Shown in pieces: positions 7,196-13,862 of a stretch of DNA of 13,862 nucleotides. Position numbers and translations under genes: made by a program. The stretch is from an uncultured Porphyromonadaceae bacterium (lineage in GTDB: Bacteria > Bacteroidota > Bacteroidia > Bacteroidales > Muribaculaceae), in contig USKE01000021.1 of the NCBI GenBank assembly GCA_900555165.1, forward strand, positions 1 to 13,862. The letters run 5' to 3'. Every line of letters begins with the position of its first letter. Position 1 is the stretch's first letter. The notes below the pieces were generated by a model. That model ran no database searches, was not told the origin of the DNA, and saw nothing but the letters and a program-made list of their open reading frames with translations.

Positions 7196-8105
7196 TTTCT
7201 GAATGGGATTGGTTGTTAAGACTCTTTGATCCGGGAGCGACACCGTGGGGCGTCTCGTCCTCGAAACCGGGGGTGGCAAGCCTGTACACATAACACCGCA
7301 CTGCGCGGGTGTAGCCTTCGGCATCGTCCATGTCGGCCAGGTCGGTGTACGAGATGCGGTTGCCGCAATATATGTCGAACCGCTTGCCGCGCGACTTTAT
7401 GACTTCTGAAGGGAGATATATCTGCTCGATGTTGAATTTCAGTCCCAGGAGCTTGCGGCGATGAGCCATGCGGTAGAACTTCATTGAATTCTGTCCCGAG
7501 AAAAACAGGGGCACGATGTCGCGTCTGTAACGGCGGCAACGATTTATGAACATCTTGCGCCAGGGCAGGTCGGCTACCATGCGGCGGCGCTCGCCGTTTA
7601 TAGGCACTGTGCGCAGACGCGACACCAGACCCGCCGGGAAGATGATTATCGGATCATCACCGGCAAAAGCCCTGTCGACTCGCTCAAACGCCTCGCGGCT
7701 CTGGCGCCCATGCTTGTTCACCGGCAGAAAGACAGGTTTCAGGGGGTCGACGTGCATCAGCAGATCATTGACCACAAACCATACCTGGCCGCCATAATGC
7801 CGCTGCACCATGTCAATGAGCGCCATGCCGTCAAGGCCGCCGAGCGGATGGTTCGACACCACCACGACACGGCGGTTCGTCGGGTCGGGCAGGCGCTCGG
7901 GAAAATGGGTCACGACCTCGATGTCAAGCGACCGCAGTACGCCGCGGCAGAAATCGGCGCCCTCGAGGCCGGAATTCTCGCGCAACAGCGTATTCAGTTC
8001 ATCCTCGCACACGGTGCGTCTGAGCCAGTCAAAAGCCCTGCGCGGAATAAAACGCGCCAGACGGGGAAGCCGCGACTTCACGACACCCTCGACATCAATG
8101 GTCAT
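7188..8105 (-). CDS. glsA: GlsA/OlsA-type PlsC-family O-acyltransferase (amino-acid lipid synthesis)
   Basis: A 305-residue lysophospholipid-type acyltransferase. It should add the second acyl chain to the N-acyl amino acid made by the GlsB-type partner. The catalytic motif is SNHPLGGLDG, with His86 and Asp92 separated by five residues. Many PlsC proteins have four, and the five-residue spacing is, as I recall, usual in this subgroup. FPAGLVSR (156-163) is the acyl-acceptor motif. I chose the ATG at 8105 because family similarity starts at MTIDVEGVVKSRLP, because the 25 preceding codons are much less GC-rich at third positions, and because a predicted promoter puts transcription start near 8183. 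An ATG at 8180 (330 residues) would then be almost leaderless but remains possible, and a TTG at 8201 is unlikely. The stop overlaps the glsB-like start by 8 nt. Confidence 0.85.
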   Translation of the reverse strand: MTIDVEGVVKSRLPRLARFIPRRAFDWLRRTVCEDELNTLLRENSGLEGADFCRGVLRSLDIEVVTHFPERLPDPTNRRVVVVSNHPLGGLDGMALIDMVQRHYGGQVWFVVNDLLMHVDPLKPVFLPVNKHGRQSREAFERVDRAFAGDDPIIIFPAGLVSRLRTVPINGERRRMVADLPWRKMFINRCRRYRRDIVPLFFSGQNSMKFYRMAHRRKLLGLKFNIEQIYLPSEVIKSRGKRFDIYCGNRISYTDLADMDDAEGYTRAVRCYVYRLATPGFEDETPHGVAPGSKSLNNQSHSENA

Positions 8106-8188
8106 CACCCCGCCGTGATTAACAGCGCTTTCGGGTGCATGCCCCTCATGTCTTTCACCGTTTTTATCCGGATTATCCATAACGCTCA

Positions 8189-8220
8189 CAAAATTACTCA
8201 AATTAACTCAAACCGTCAAA
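8189..8220 (-). promoter_or_regulatory. Promoter of the glsA-glsB-wzi operon (TTTG-N20-TAATTTTG)
   Basis: On the minus strand, TTTG (8220-8217) is followed after exactly 20 nt by TAATTTTG (8196-8189). Both boxes and the spacing fit the Bacteroidetes primary sigma factor consensus (TTTG, N19-21, TAnnTTTG). Transcription would start near 8183. That favours translation from the ATG at 8105 with a leader of about 75 nt. Confidence 0.65.
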
Positions 8221-8274
8221 GTGCCGCCGCATATATTTCACAAATCAGGCGTCTCAGGCAGAAGGAGTGTCGAG

Positions 8275-8318
8275 GAAGTTGAGAAAGTTGAAACAGTTAA
8301 CAGAGTTTGGAAAGTCAA
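8275..8318. repeat. Degenerate purine-rich ~9-nt repeat
   Basis: The stretch holds loose copies of GAAAGTTGA: GAAGTTGA (8275-8282), GAAAGTTGA (8283-8291), then AACAGTT, CAGAGTTT and GAAAGTCAA (8310-8318). It lies between the two divergent promoters. The copies are imperfect, and no function can be inferred. It may be a decayed tandem repeat. Confidence 0.4.
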
Positions 8319-8371
8319 GAAAATACCAGGCGCCTGATATCACCCACGTGAATTACGCCACATTCCCATCA

Positions 8372-8416
8372 CTCCCATTGCTCCCATTGCTCCCATTGCT
8401 CCCATTGCTCCCATTG
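8372..8416. repeat. Perfect tandem repeat, 5 x 9 bp (CTCCCATTG)
   Basis: Five identical head-to-tail copies of CTCCCATTG occupy 8372-8416, preceded by a degenerate copy at 8363-8371. The array is non-coding and sits in the divergent intergenic region, about 45 nt upstream of the -33 box proposed for the GH16 gene. Perfect identity suggests recent slippage, so the copy number probably varies among strains. Confidence 0.92.
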
Positions 8417-8458
8417 CCCTCATAATTCCCCTTAATGTGTTTAATTAGGCCACCTATT

Positions 8459-8490
8459 CTTGCTTATTTTGAAAAAATTCCTTAAATTTG
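8459..8490 (+). promoter_or_regulatory. Distal promoter P1 of the GH16 gene (CTTG-N20-TAAATTTG)
   Basis: TAAATTTG (8483-8490) matches the Bacteroidetes -7 consensus exactly. Twenty nt upstream is CTTG (8459-8462), matching three of four bases of the -33 TTTG box. Transcription would start near 8497 and give a leader of about 178 nt that carries all three stem-loops described below. Confidence 0.55.
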
Positions 8491-8500
8491 CGGCGTCAAG

Positions 8501-8641
8501 CAATCTGAGGATTGACTCAATACCATGACGGTGCCTTCCGGTCGGTTTTTCTTATTGGCAATTCTAAAAACTGACCGCACCGCGTGATCCCTGTTGATAC
8601 CTTATCCAATTTTGGCATAATCTACCCCCCACCTGTAGATT
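8501..8641 (+). promoter_or_regulatory. Structured 5' leader of the GH16 gene (three potential stem-loops)
   Basis: Stem-loop 1 is CAATC-TGAG-GATTG (8501-8514), near the predicted transcript 5' end. Stem-loop 2 is the strongest: CGGTGC (8529-8534) pairs with GCACCG (8577-8582), a 5-nt bulge CTTCC follows on the left side, then GGTCGGTTTTT (8540-8550) pairs with AAAAACTGACC (8566-8576) with a single G-U pair around a 15-nt loop. That gives 17 pairs in all. Stem-loop 3 is AATCTAC-CCCCCACCT-GTAGATT (8619-8641). None has the form of a simple intrinsic terminator, because the T-run of stem 2 lies inside the helix. I do not recognise a known riboswitch. A cis-acting control of the large enzyme gene is inference. 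Confidence 0.5.
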
Positions 8642-8643
8642 TA
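8611..8643 (+). promoter_or_regulatory. Possible proximal promoter P2 of the GH16 gene (TTTG-N21-TAGATTTA)
   Basis: TTTG (8611-8614) is followed after 21 nt by TAGATTTA (8636-8643), which matches TAnnTTTG except for the final base. Transcription would start near 8650, about 25 nt before the ATG, and would bypass stem-loops 1 and 2. Its -7 box overlaps the 3' arm of stem-loop 3. It is weaker than P1 at the -7 box and stronger at the -33 box. Confidence 0.35.
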
Positions 8644-8674
8644 CTTATCACATTATATCATTTTTCTTATTGAC

Positions 8675-11600
8675 ATGAAAAATCCTTTTGGCATCCGTCG
8701 GCTGGCGACGGGAATCGCGGTCTTCGCCGCAGCCGGACTCACGGCCTCCTCACAGGTCGTCTTCACCGGCCAGTCGCAAGACCCCCAAGGATGGAAAACC
8801 GTCTGGTATGACCACTTCGACGGCACCACCCTCAACACAAACAACTGGAACATCGAACAGAACAGCGACGGCGGCGGCAACTGGGAGTTGCAGTACTACG
8901 GTCCCGAAGGCGTTTCTGTGCGCGACGGCAACCTTGTGCTTACAGCCACACGCGAAGCGCGCGGTGGCAAGGCGTTCACCTCGGGCCGCGTAAATTCCCG
9001 TGGGAAAGCTTTCTTCGCCCACGGCAAGATCGAAGCCCGCATAAAACTGCCGAAGACCGCCCGCGGCCTATGGCCTGCTTTCTGGATGCTCGGCGAAAAC
9101 ATCGGCACAAATCCATGGCCGCAATGCGGCGAGATTGACATCCTCGAAATGGGTCATGTCGATGGCTGGGCCGCAGGCAACGACCCCGAGCGATACATGA
9201 ACGGCGCCTGCCACTGGGGCTACTACACAGGGGGCAACTACCCCAACTATGCAAAGGCCGGCAACGCACCGTTCAGCGTGCAGGATGGCGAATACCACAC
9301 CTTCACCTGCGAATGGAGTAGCGAGACACTCGCCATGTATGTCGACCGCGAAATCAATCCCAACCCCTATTATGAAATCGGTATTGCCGACTATGCCGAC
9401 GACAAAGCCACGGGAAACTATTTTCATAAACCTTTCCACATCCTGTTCAACCTGGCTGTGGGCGGCCGTTTCCCGAACATCACGGATCCCAACGGCATAA
9501 CCGCTACGCTACCGGCAGAGATGCTCGTCGACTGGGTACGTATCGCACAGCCGGAAGGTGACGATTTCTACACGTTCAACGTGCCTTACATCGATGAGGA
9601 GGACCGTGACGAATATGAACCTGACCCTGACACCGACCCGGGCATGTGGGGCCAGCTCGCCCTCGACGAGAACGGCAACTCGACTTTCGATTTCGCCAAT
9701 GCCGATGATTTCGTACTCATAAGCACTTCGCAGGGATTCAACGACCAGCTGACGGGCAAGAATGTCACCGACTACAATGTAGATGAGGTAAACAACTTCT
9801 TCTATATCTGGAGCGACACATACAATCCGGGATCTTCAAAGGGTGTCAACTCGTTCGGTTTTGCCGAAACATACACCACGCTCGAAGTAGGTACCGTAGG
9901 ATGGTCTGGCGCAGGTTTTGCATCCGCCAACAAGGGGAAAGACCTCTCAATGCTGGCAGATGACGACTATGTACTCCATTTCTCAATGAAAGGAGCTGAC
10001 AAAAGCAGCCACAGGTCGCATACCATCACAGTCGGCAACGTAGCGTTCACAATCGGACAGCCCGGCGGCGAGACTCCGGCCCTCGGCGATTATCCGCGCG
10101 ACGGCCAATGGTATTCATTTGACATTCCCCTGAAAGTTCTGCGTAACCTCGGAAATCCTCTCTTCACTGACGCCTCCAATTTCCTCAGCAATGTCGTGGC
10201 ATTCAGTTCCGGATCATTTGGCGGCACTCGCCTGCAGTTCGACAATATCTTCTTCTATCGTTCGAAAAAAGCGATATTGGACCTCCCCTCTACTGACGAC
10301 ACTACTGAAATCGGCCGCTACGCATCAAAATCAGTAGAGAACGGCCAGCCGACTTTCGATTTCGCCAACGGATATGACTATGTGCCCGTCATGACGGGAG
10401 AATACGCTCTGGGACAGATGGAGGGCAAGATACGCCTCAACCTCAACGTAGGCACCGACAAACACAACTTCTATATCTGGGAGTACACATACGACGGTCT
10501 TGACGCCACCGGCAAAAACTCGATGAACGAGGATGCCAACTACACAGCCCTCGAAGTCTCAGATAAGAAATGGAGCGGAGCCGCCGTGCACTTTGACGAC
10601 ACCAACGACCTCAGTTTCCTCGTCAATGAAAACTACTGGGTGCATTTCGCAATGAAAGGCGACGATATTCTCATGCACACCCCTCAGACCCTCACCATCG
10701 GCAAAGCAAAGTTCAACATCGGGCCATCGACAGGCGGAATCGCCTCTCTGGGCGACTACCGTCGCGACGGCGAATGGTATTCATATGACATACCGGTAAA
10801 AGACCTGCTCGTTATCGCCACTCCTCTCTGCGACAATATCGCAGCATTCACCGGCGACCTGATCACATTCTCGTCAGGCAAGGCCAAAGGCGGCAGACTG
10901 ACATTCGACAATATCTTCTTCTATAAGAACGATACCAAAGTCATAGAGGAAGGCAAAGACACCACCCCCTGCGGTCCTTACATGACAGCGGCTCTGAACG
11001 GCGGCGCGTCAGTCTTCGACTGGACGAATGCCGAGAAAATCATACCTATCCATATCTCGGAAGGCGTGAAAGCGCTGATGAACGGCAAAATACGCGAAGG
11101 GTATGATACATCGGTCACTAATCCTGAATTCCAGATATGGGAACAGACCTACCAGGCCGGTGAAGGCTCGGGAGTGAACTCGTTCGGCCTCGCCGAAGAT
11201 TTCACCTCGCTCGTGACAGGAACCAAAGGCTGGACCGGAGGCGGCATCAACATCACCACTGCCGCTGACATGTCGGTTCTCTCCACTGAAGATAACTATT
11301 ATCTGCACCTCGCTATCCGCGATGCCGACTACCTGACACATCAGGCTTACGGATTTGAACTCAACGGTGCCAAATTCACCCTCGGCAAGAATGGCGACGG
11401 ATATGTGACCGATTTCACCCGTGACGGCGAATGGCACTATCTCGACATCCCGGTGAGCGCTCTCAAAGCCGGCCTGTTCTCAAGCGCCACCTCATTTACA
11501 GGCAATATCCTGACTTTCAACAGCGGTTCACGAACCGGTGCAAAATTCGAGATTGACAATGTATTCTTCTATATCAATCTTGATCCCAAAGAACCCGACC

Positions 11601-13862
11601 AGCCCATCACGCCTGCTGTTGAACCCAAGGTGGCCCTGCGTGCGTCGAGCACAAGCCCGTTCGTGGGTAACAAGGTGACACTGACCGCCGCCACCACCGT
11701 GCCGGCCGACGTTACCGTGACCAAAGTCGAGTTCTTCGAGGGCGAGACTTCAATCGGCACCGACACCGAGGCTCCCTATACCTGCGAGTTCACTCCCGCA
11801 GAGGCCAAGGCTTACAGCATCAAGGCCGTGATGACACTCTCTGACGACCGCACCGCCACCTCTGCCGAGGTCAAGGTAACTGCCCGCGTCGACAATCCCA
11901 CCGTTTCGCTCGCCGCCGCTCCGGCCACCGTTACCGAGGGCGAGACCGTCACACTCACCGCCAACGTGCATGTACCCCAGGGCGCCGAGGCCGCAAAAGT
12001 CGAGTTCATTGTCAATGATGCCGTGGTGGCCACCGATACTGAGGTTCCCTATTCCTATGACTGGACTGCCGCAGCAGCCGGCACATACGCCGCCAAGGCC
12101 GTCATGACACTGACCGACAGCCGCACCGCCGCATCGGCCACGGTAACTATCACCGTGAACGCAAAACCGGTCGACCAGCTCCAGAACGTTCCCACGCCGA
12201 AACATAACGCCGACAAGGTGTGCTCAATCTTCGGCAGCCATTACACCAATGCCACTACATTCAGCATCGGCAACTGGGGTCAGAGCACGCAGGCCGAACT
12301 CGTGAGCATCAACGGCAATGACGTCTACAAGCTCACCGACTTCAACCACCTCGGCTGGGAACTCGCAGGCAGTATCGATCTGTCAGGCTATACCCATCTG
12401 CATGTTGACTATTACACTCCCGACGGCAACACTTTCGCTTTCACCCCTGTAAGCCCCGGGCCCAAGGAGAAGGTACTGAACCAGACAGTAACCGCAGGCC
12501 AGTGGAACAGCTATGATGTCAAGCTGTCTGATTTTACAGGCGTGGCTCTGAACGAAGTATTCCAGTTCAAATTTGACCAAGGCGGCAACAAAACCGGCTA
12601 TATAGCCAACGTCTATGCCTGGAAAGAAGATGGGTCGACTGAAGACCCTGATCCGGTAGATCCCTCAGACGGCACTGTATTCAATTTCACCAAAGACGAA
12701 GGTGCCAACCTTCTCGATGGCGGTTACATCAAATACACCTGGAACGCCAATACATCCATACTCACGGTAACAGCACATTTTAATGAAGTGGAAAACGGCC
12801 AGCGTACTCCGGATAATGTGTCGTTTGTACGCCCAAGTGTTACAGGCGCTGTCAACATGATTTCCAGCGGCAAGGGCTCATATACTCTTGAAATCAGTGG
12901 TCTGAAAGGTGGCGACACTGTCTCCGGCTACGCATTTTACGCCATTCCCAACGCAGAGGCACAAACACCTTTGAAAGCTTTCACCATCCCCACCGGCGGC
13001 GATACTCCCGACCCCGTTGAGGTTACCTACAAAGGCATCACCTACACCGACCAGGTTCAGTCGCACAACGGCTATATCACCGTTCCTTACCGTGTGGTAA
13101 AAATATCAGACGGTGTGGAAACCACCCTGACGCAGGAAGAAGCCACAGAGCTTAACCTGTGTGTATATTACGCATGGAATGGCAACGACGATGCTCAGGC
13201 CGCCATCGCCCTCCACAGCCCCGAAGGGGTATTCTACTGCACCGGACTCATCCCGGGTCAGGACTACACTTTCTACGAAAGGTTCTTCGTCAACGGCACT
13301 CAGATTGACGGTAAAGGCAATTTCCATGCCTCTGCAACTGATACCGGAACTGACAACGTCTACAAGTCTCTGACCAGCGGCTCCATCAAGCCCATAAACA
13401 AAGACCTTACCACCCAGGATCCGGAAGACGCCCGTCAGCTCCTTGTCAACACCGAGAATTTCGACGAAGGTTTCATCTACTGGAAACGCATGAGAACAGG
13501 CGATGTGGCCTGCTGCAATGAGAAACAGTTCATGAACCTGCACATGTACTACTGGGCAGAACAGCTCAACGACGGCCGTCTGCGTTTCACATTCACATAC
13601 GTGGATGTTGACGGCACCGAACATACCAAGGTTGCCGACGCCAAAGGGCACCAGCACATAGGCCTGGTTCCTGCCGTACACTTCTACGACGAACTCGAAG
13701 ACGGCACATTCCAGCTCATAAACCCCGACATAGACCTGGCACGTTTCACTGACGAGCCCCTGCGTTGCCCGGCAACTTTCGAGCCATGGAGTTACGAGGA
13801 CGGAAAGGCTCCTGTGGCAGGCGATGGCCGGCACCCGGGCCTAAACCACACGAGAGCCTTCA
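8675..13862 (+). CDS. Giant secreted modular GH16 family beta-glucanase-like protein (3' end beyond window)
   Basis: The frame from the ATG at 8675 has no stop to the last base, at least 1729 codons. Residues 1-26 form a type I signal peptide (RRLATGIAVFAAAG core, no lipobox Cys). The GH16 domain spans about 38-293 with GKIEARIKLP (117-126), LWPAFWMLG (132-140), catalytic EIDILE (Glu153, Asp155, Glu158) and PFHILFNLAVGG, as in laminarinase-type enzymes. It should cut a beta-1,3- or mixed-linkage glucan outside the cytoplasm; the exact substrate is open. An acidic linker (307-323) leads to three related ~200-residue modules, two Ig-like domains (about 985-1071 and 1073-1163), a carbohydrate-binding-like module (about 1176-1318) and two unassigned parts (about 1335-1442 and 1450-1729) joined by Asp/Pro linkers. 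Ordinary GH16 enzymes are about 250-400 residues. No SusC/SusD pair is in the window. A C-terminal sorting domain may lie beyond it. Confidence 0.93.
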   Translation, partial: MKNPFGIRRLATGIAVFAAAGLTASSQVVFTGQSQDPQGWKTVWYDHFDGTTLNTNNWNIEQNSDGGGNWELQYYGPEGVSVRDGNLVLTATREARGGKAFTSGRVNSRGKAFFAHGKIEARIKLPKTARGLWPAFWMLGENIGTNPWPQCGEIDILEMGHVDGWAAGNDPERYMNGACHWGYYTGGNYPNYAKAGNAPFSVQDGEYHTFTCEWSSETLAMYVDREINPNPYYEIGIADYADDKATGNYFHKPFHILFNLAVGGRFPNITDPNGITATLPAEMLVDWVRIAQPEGDDFYTFNVPYIDEEDRDEYEPDPDTDPGMWGQLALDENGNSTFDFANADDFVLISTSQGFNDQLTGKNVTDYNVDEVNNFFYIWSDTYNPGSSKGVNSFGFAETYTTLEVGTVGWSGAGFASANKGKDLSMLADDDYVLHFSMKGADKSSHRSHTITVGNVAFTIGQPGGETPALGDYPRDGQWYSFDIPLKVLRNLGNPLFTDASNFLSNVVAFSSGSFGGTRLQFDNIFFYRSKKAILDLPSTDDTTEIGRYASKSVENGQPTFDFANGYDYVPVMTGEYALGQMEGKIRLNLNVGTDKHNFYIWEYTYDGLDATGKNSMNEDANYTALEVSDKKWSGAAVHFDDTNDLSFLVNENYWVHFAMKGDDILMHTPQTLTIGKAKFNIGPSTGGIASLGDYRRDGEWYSYDIPVKDLLVIATPLCDNIAAFTGDLITFSSGKAKGGRLTFDNIFFYKNDTKVIEEGKDTTPCGPYMTAALNGGASVFDWTNAEKIIPIHISEGVKALMNGKIREGYDTSVTNPEFQIWEQTYQAGEGSGVNSFGLAEDFTSLVTGTKGWTGGGINITTAADMSVLSTEDNYYLHLAIRDADYLTHQAYGFELNGAKFTLGKNGDGYVTDFTRDGEWHYLDIPVSALKAGLFSSATSFTGNILTFNSGSRTGAKFEIDNVFFYINLDPKEPDQPITPAVEPKVALRASSTSPFVGNKVTLTAATTVPADVTVTKVEFFEGETSIGTDTEAPYTCEFTPAEAKAYSIKAVMTLSDDRTATSAEVKVTARVDNPTVSLAAAPATVTEGETVTLTANVHVPQGAEAAKVEFIVNDAVVATDTEVPYSYDWTAAAAGTYAAKAVMTLTDSRTAASATVTITVNAKPVDQLQNVPTPKHNADKVCSIFGSHYTNATTFSIGNWGQSTQAELVSINGNDVYKLTDFNHLGWELAGSIDLSGYTHLHVDYYTPDGNTFAFTPVSPGPKEKVLNQTVTAGQWNSYDVKLSDFTGVALNEVFQFKFDQGGNKTGYIANVYAWKEDGSTEDPDPVDPSDGTVFNFTKDEGANLLDGGYIKYTWNANTSILTVTAHFNEVENGQRTPDNVSFVRPSVTGAVNMISSGKGSYTLEISGLKGGDTVSGYAFYAIPNAEAQTPLKAFTIPTGGDTPDPVEVTYKGITYTDQVQSHNGYITVPYRVVKISDGVETTLTQEEATELNLCVYYAWNGNDDAQAAIALHSPEGVFYCTGLIPGQDYTFYERFFVNGTQIDGKGNFHASATDTGTDNVYKSLTSGSIKPINKDLTTQDPEDARQLLVNTENFDEGFIYWKRMRTGDVACCNEKQFMNLHMYYWAEQLNDGRLRFTFTYVDVDGTEHTKVADAKGHQHIGLVPAVHFYDELEDGTFQLINPDIDLARFTDEPLRCPATFEPWSYEDGKAPVAGDGRHPGLNHTRAF
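9647..10258 (+). repeat. Module copy 1 of 3 in the GH16 protein (~residues 325-528)
   Basis: The copy opens with NSTFDFANADDFV, has NNFFYIWSDTY and NSFGFAETYTTLEVG in the middle, then DGQWYSFDIPL, and closes with FDNIFFYRS. The pattern suggests a beta-sandwich of carbohydrate-binding type, but I cannot assign a family. Its closing 21 bases (10238-10258) are identical to those of copy 2, a sign of fairly recent duplication or conversion. Confidence 0.8.
10307..10924 (+). repeat. Module copy 2 of 3 in the GH16 protein (~residues 545-750)
   Basis: The copy opens with NGQPTFDFANGYDYV and contains HNFYIWEYTYDG, WVHFAMKGDD and DGEWYSYDIPV. It closes with LTFDNIFFYKN. It is closest to copy 1 in both protein and DNA: the ends share 21 identical bases, and the WYS-DIP segment differs at few positions. 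The spacing from the opening Phe of copy 1 is 223 residues. Confidence 0.8.
10979..11572 (+). repeat. Module copy 3 of 3 in the GH16 protein (~residues 769-966)
   Basis: The copy opens with GGASVFDWTNAEKII and contains EFQIWEQTY, NSFGLAEDFTSLVTG, YYLHLAIRD and DGEWHYLDIPV. It closes with FEIDNVFFYIN. It has diverged more than copies 1 and 2, with Trp replacing Phe at the opening motif. It is 220 residues from copy 2 and leads directly into the Ig-like domains. Confidence 0.78.
11630..12164 (+). repeat. Two tandem bacterial Ig-like domains in the GH16 protein (~residues 985-1163)
   Basis: Each unit follows the plan VTLTA, then KVEF, a bound-loop TDTEAPY or TDTEVPY, then a closing KAVMTL strand with DRTA or SRTA. 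The two are alike at the ends of each domain (KAVMTLSDDRTATSA and KAVMTLTDSRTAASA). This matches the bacterial Ig fold seen as a spacer in secreted glycoside hydrolases. They probably hold the binding modules away from the catalytic domain. Confidence 0.75.

Noticed and set aside
8244..8338. An 8-bp inverted repeat (ATCAGGCG and CGCCTGAT) 79 nt apart
   Set aside because: It is short and widely spaced, and could easily occur by chance in a region of this length.
8372..8416. Tandem array considered as a CRISPR
   Set aside because: The units are 9 bp, directly adjacent and without spacers, so this is a minisatellite.
8540..8576. Stem-loop 2 considered as a Rho-independent terminator
   Set aside because: The T-run is inside the left arm of the helix instead of following the stem, and no T-tract follows the right arm.
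11009..11437. A 142-codon minus-strand open frame, and another at 11750-12205
   Set aside because: Both are shadows of GC-rich codons in module 3 and the Ig-like domains on the plus strand. The second is a glycine-rich low-complexity translation typical of an antisense artefact.
13106..13834. A 242-codon open frame on the minus strand
   Set aside because: It lies wholly antisense to the continuous GH16 reading frame, whose domain repeats and codon pattern are coherent through this region. It has no recognisable motif.

Overview
The window looks like a chromosomal segment of a high-GC gut Bacteroidales, most likely Muribaculaceae. This is inferred from exact TAnnTTTG-type Bacteroidetes promoter boxes, a glycine-lipid acyltransferase pair (GlsA/GlsB type), a Wzi-family outer-membrane protein and the prmC-recX pairing. 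No tRNA, rRNA, CRISPR array or transposase gene was seen.

Left part (1-8180), all on the minus strand and read from right to left: a PlsC-type acyltransferase (glsA-like), a GNAT/OlsB-type N-acyltransferase (glsB-like), a Wzi-like outer-membrane beta-barrel protein and a small lipocalin-like lipoprotein. These are tightly packed (8-nt overlap, 4-nt overlap, 12-nt gap). A roughly 185-bp imperfect palindrome then separates them from legB (sugar-nucleotide 4,6-dehydratase), an ATP-grasp ligase and a neuB/legI-type nonulosonate synthase. Last come prmC (release-factor methyltransferase) and the start of recX, which runs off the left edge. The theme is envelope building: amino-acid lipids, a capsule or surface-polysaccharide barrel and a nonulosonic-acid sugar. 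Two housekeeping genes sit at the tail.

Middle (8181-8674): a divergent intergenic region. It holds a minus-strand promoter for glsA, a degenerate purine-rich repeat, a perfect 9-bp x 5 tandem repeat, one or two plus-strand promoters and a leader with three potential stem-loops.

Right part (8675-13862), plus strand: one uninterrupted reading frame of at least 1729 codons, still open at the window end. I translated it line by line and found no stop. It begins with a signal peptide and a GH16 beta-glucanase domain with an intact ExDxxE catalytic motif. Three copies of a ~200-residue beta-rich module follow, then two bacterial Ig-like domains, a carbohydrate-binding-like module and about 400 residues I cannot assign. 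This giant modular enzyme, its structured leader and the triplicated module are the most unusual things here. The three-gene legB/ATP-grasp/neuB set and the palindrome are the next best leads.
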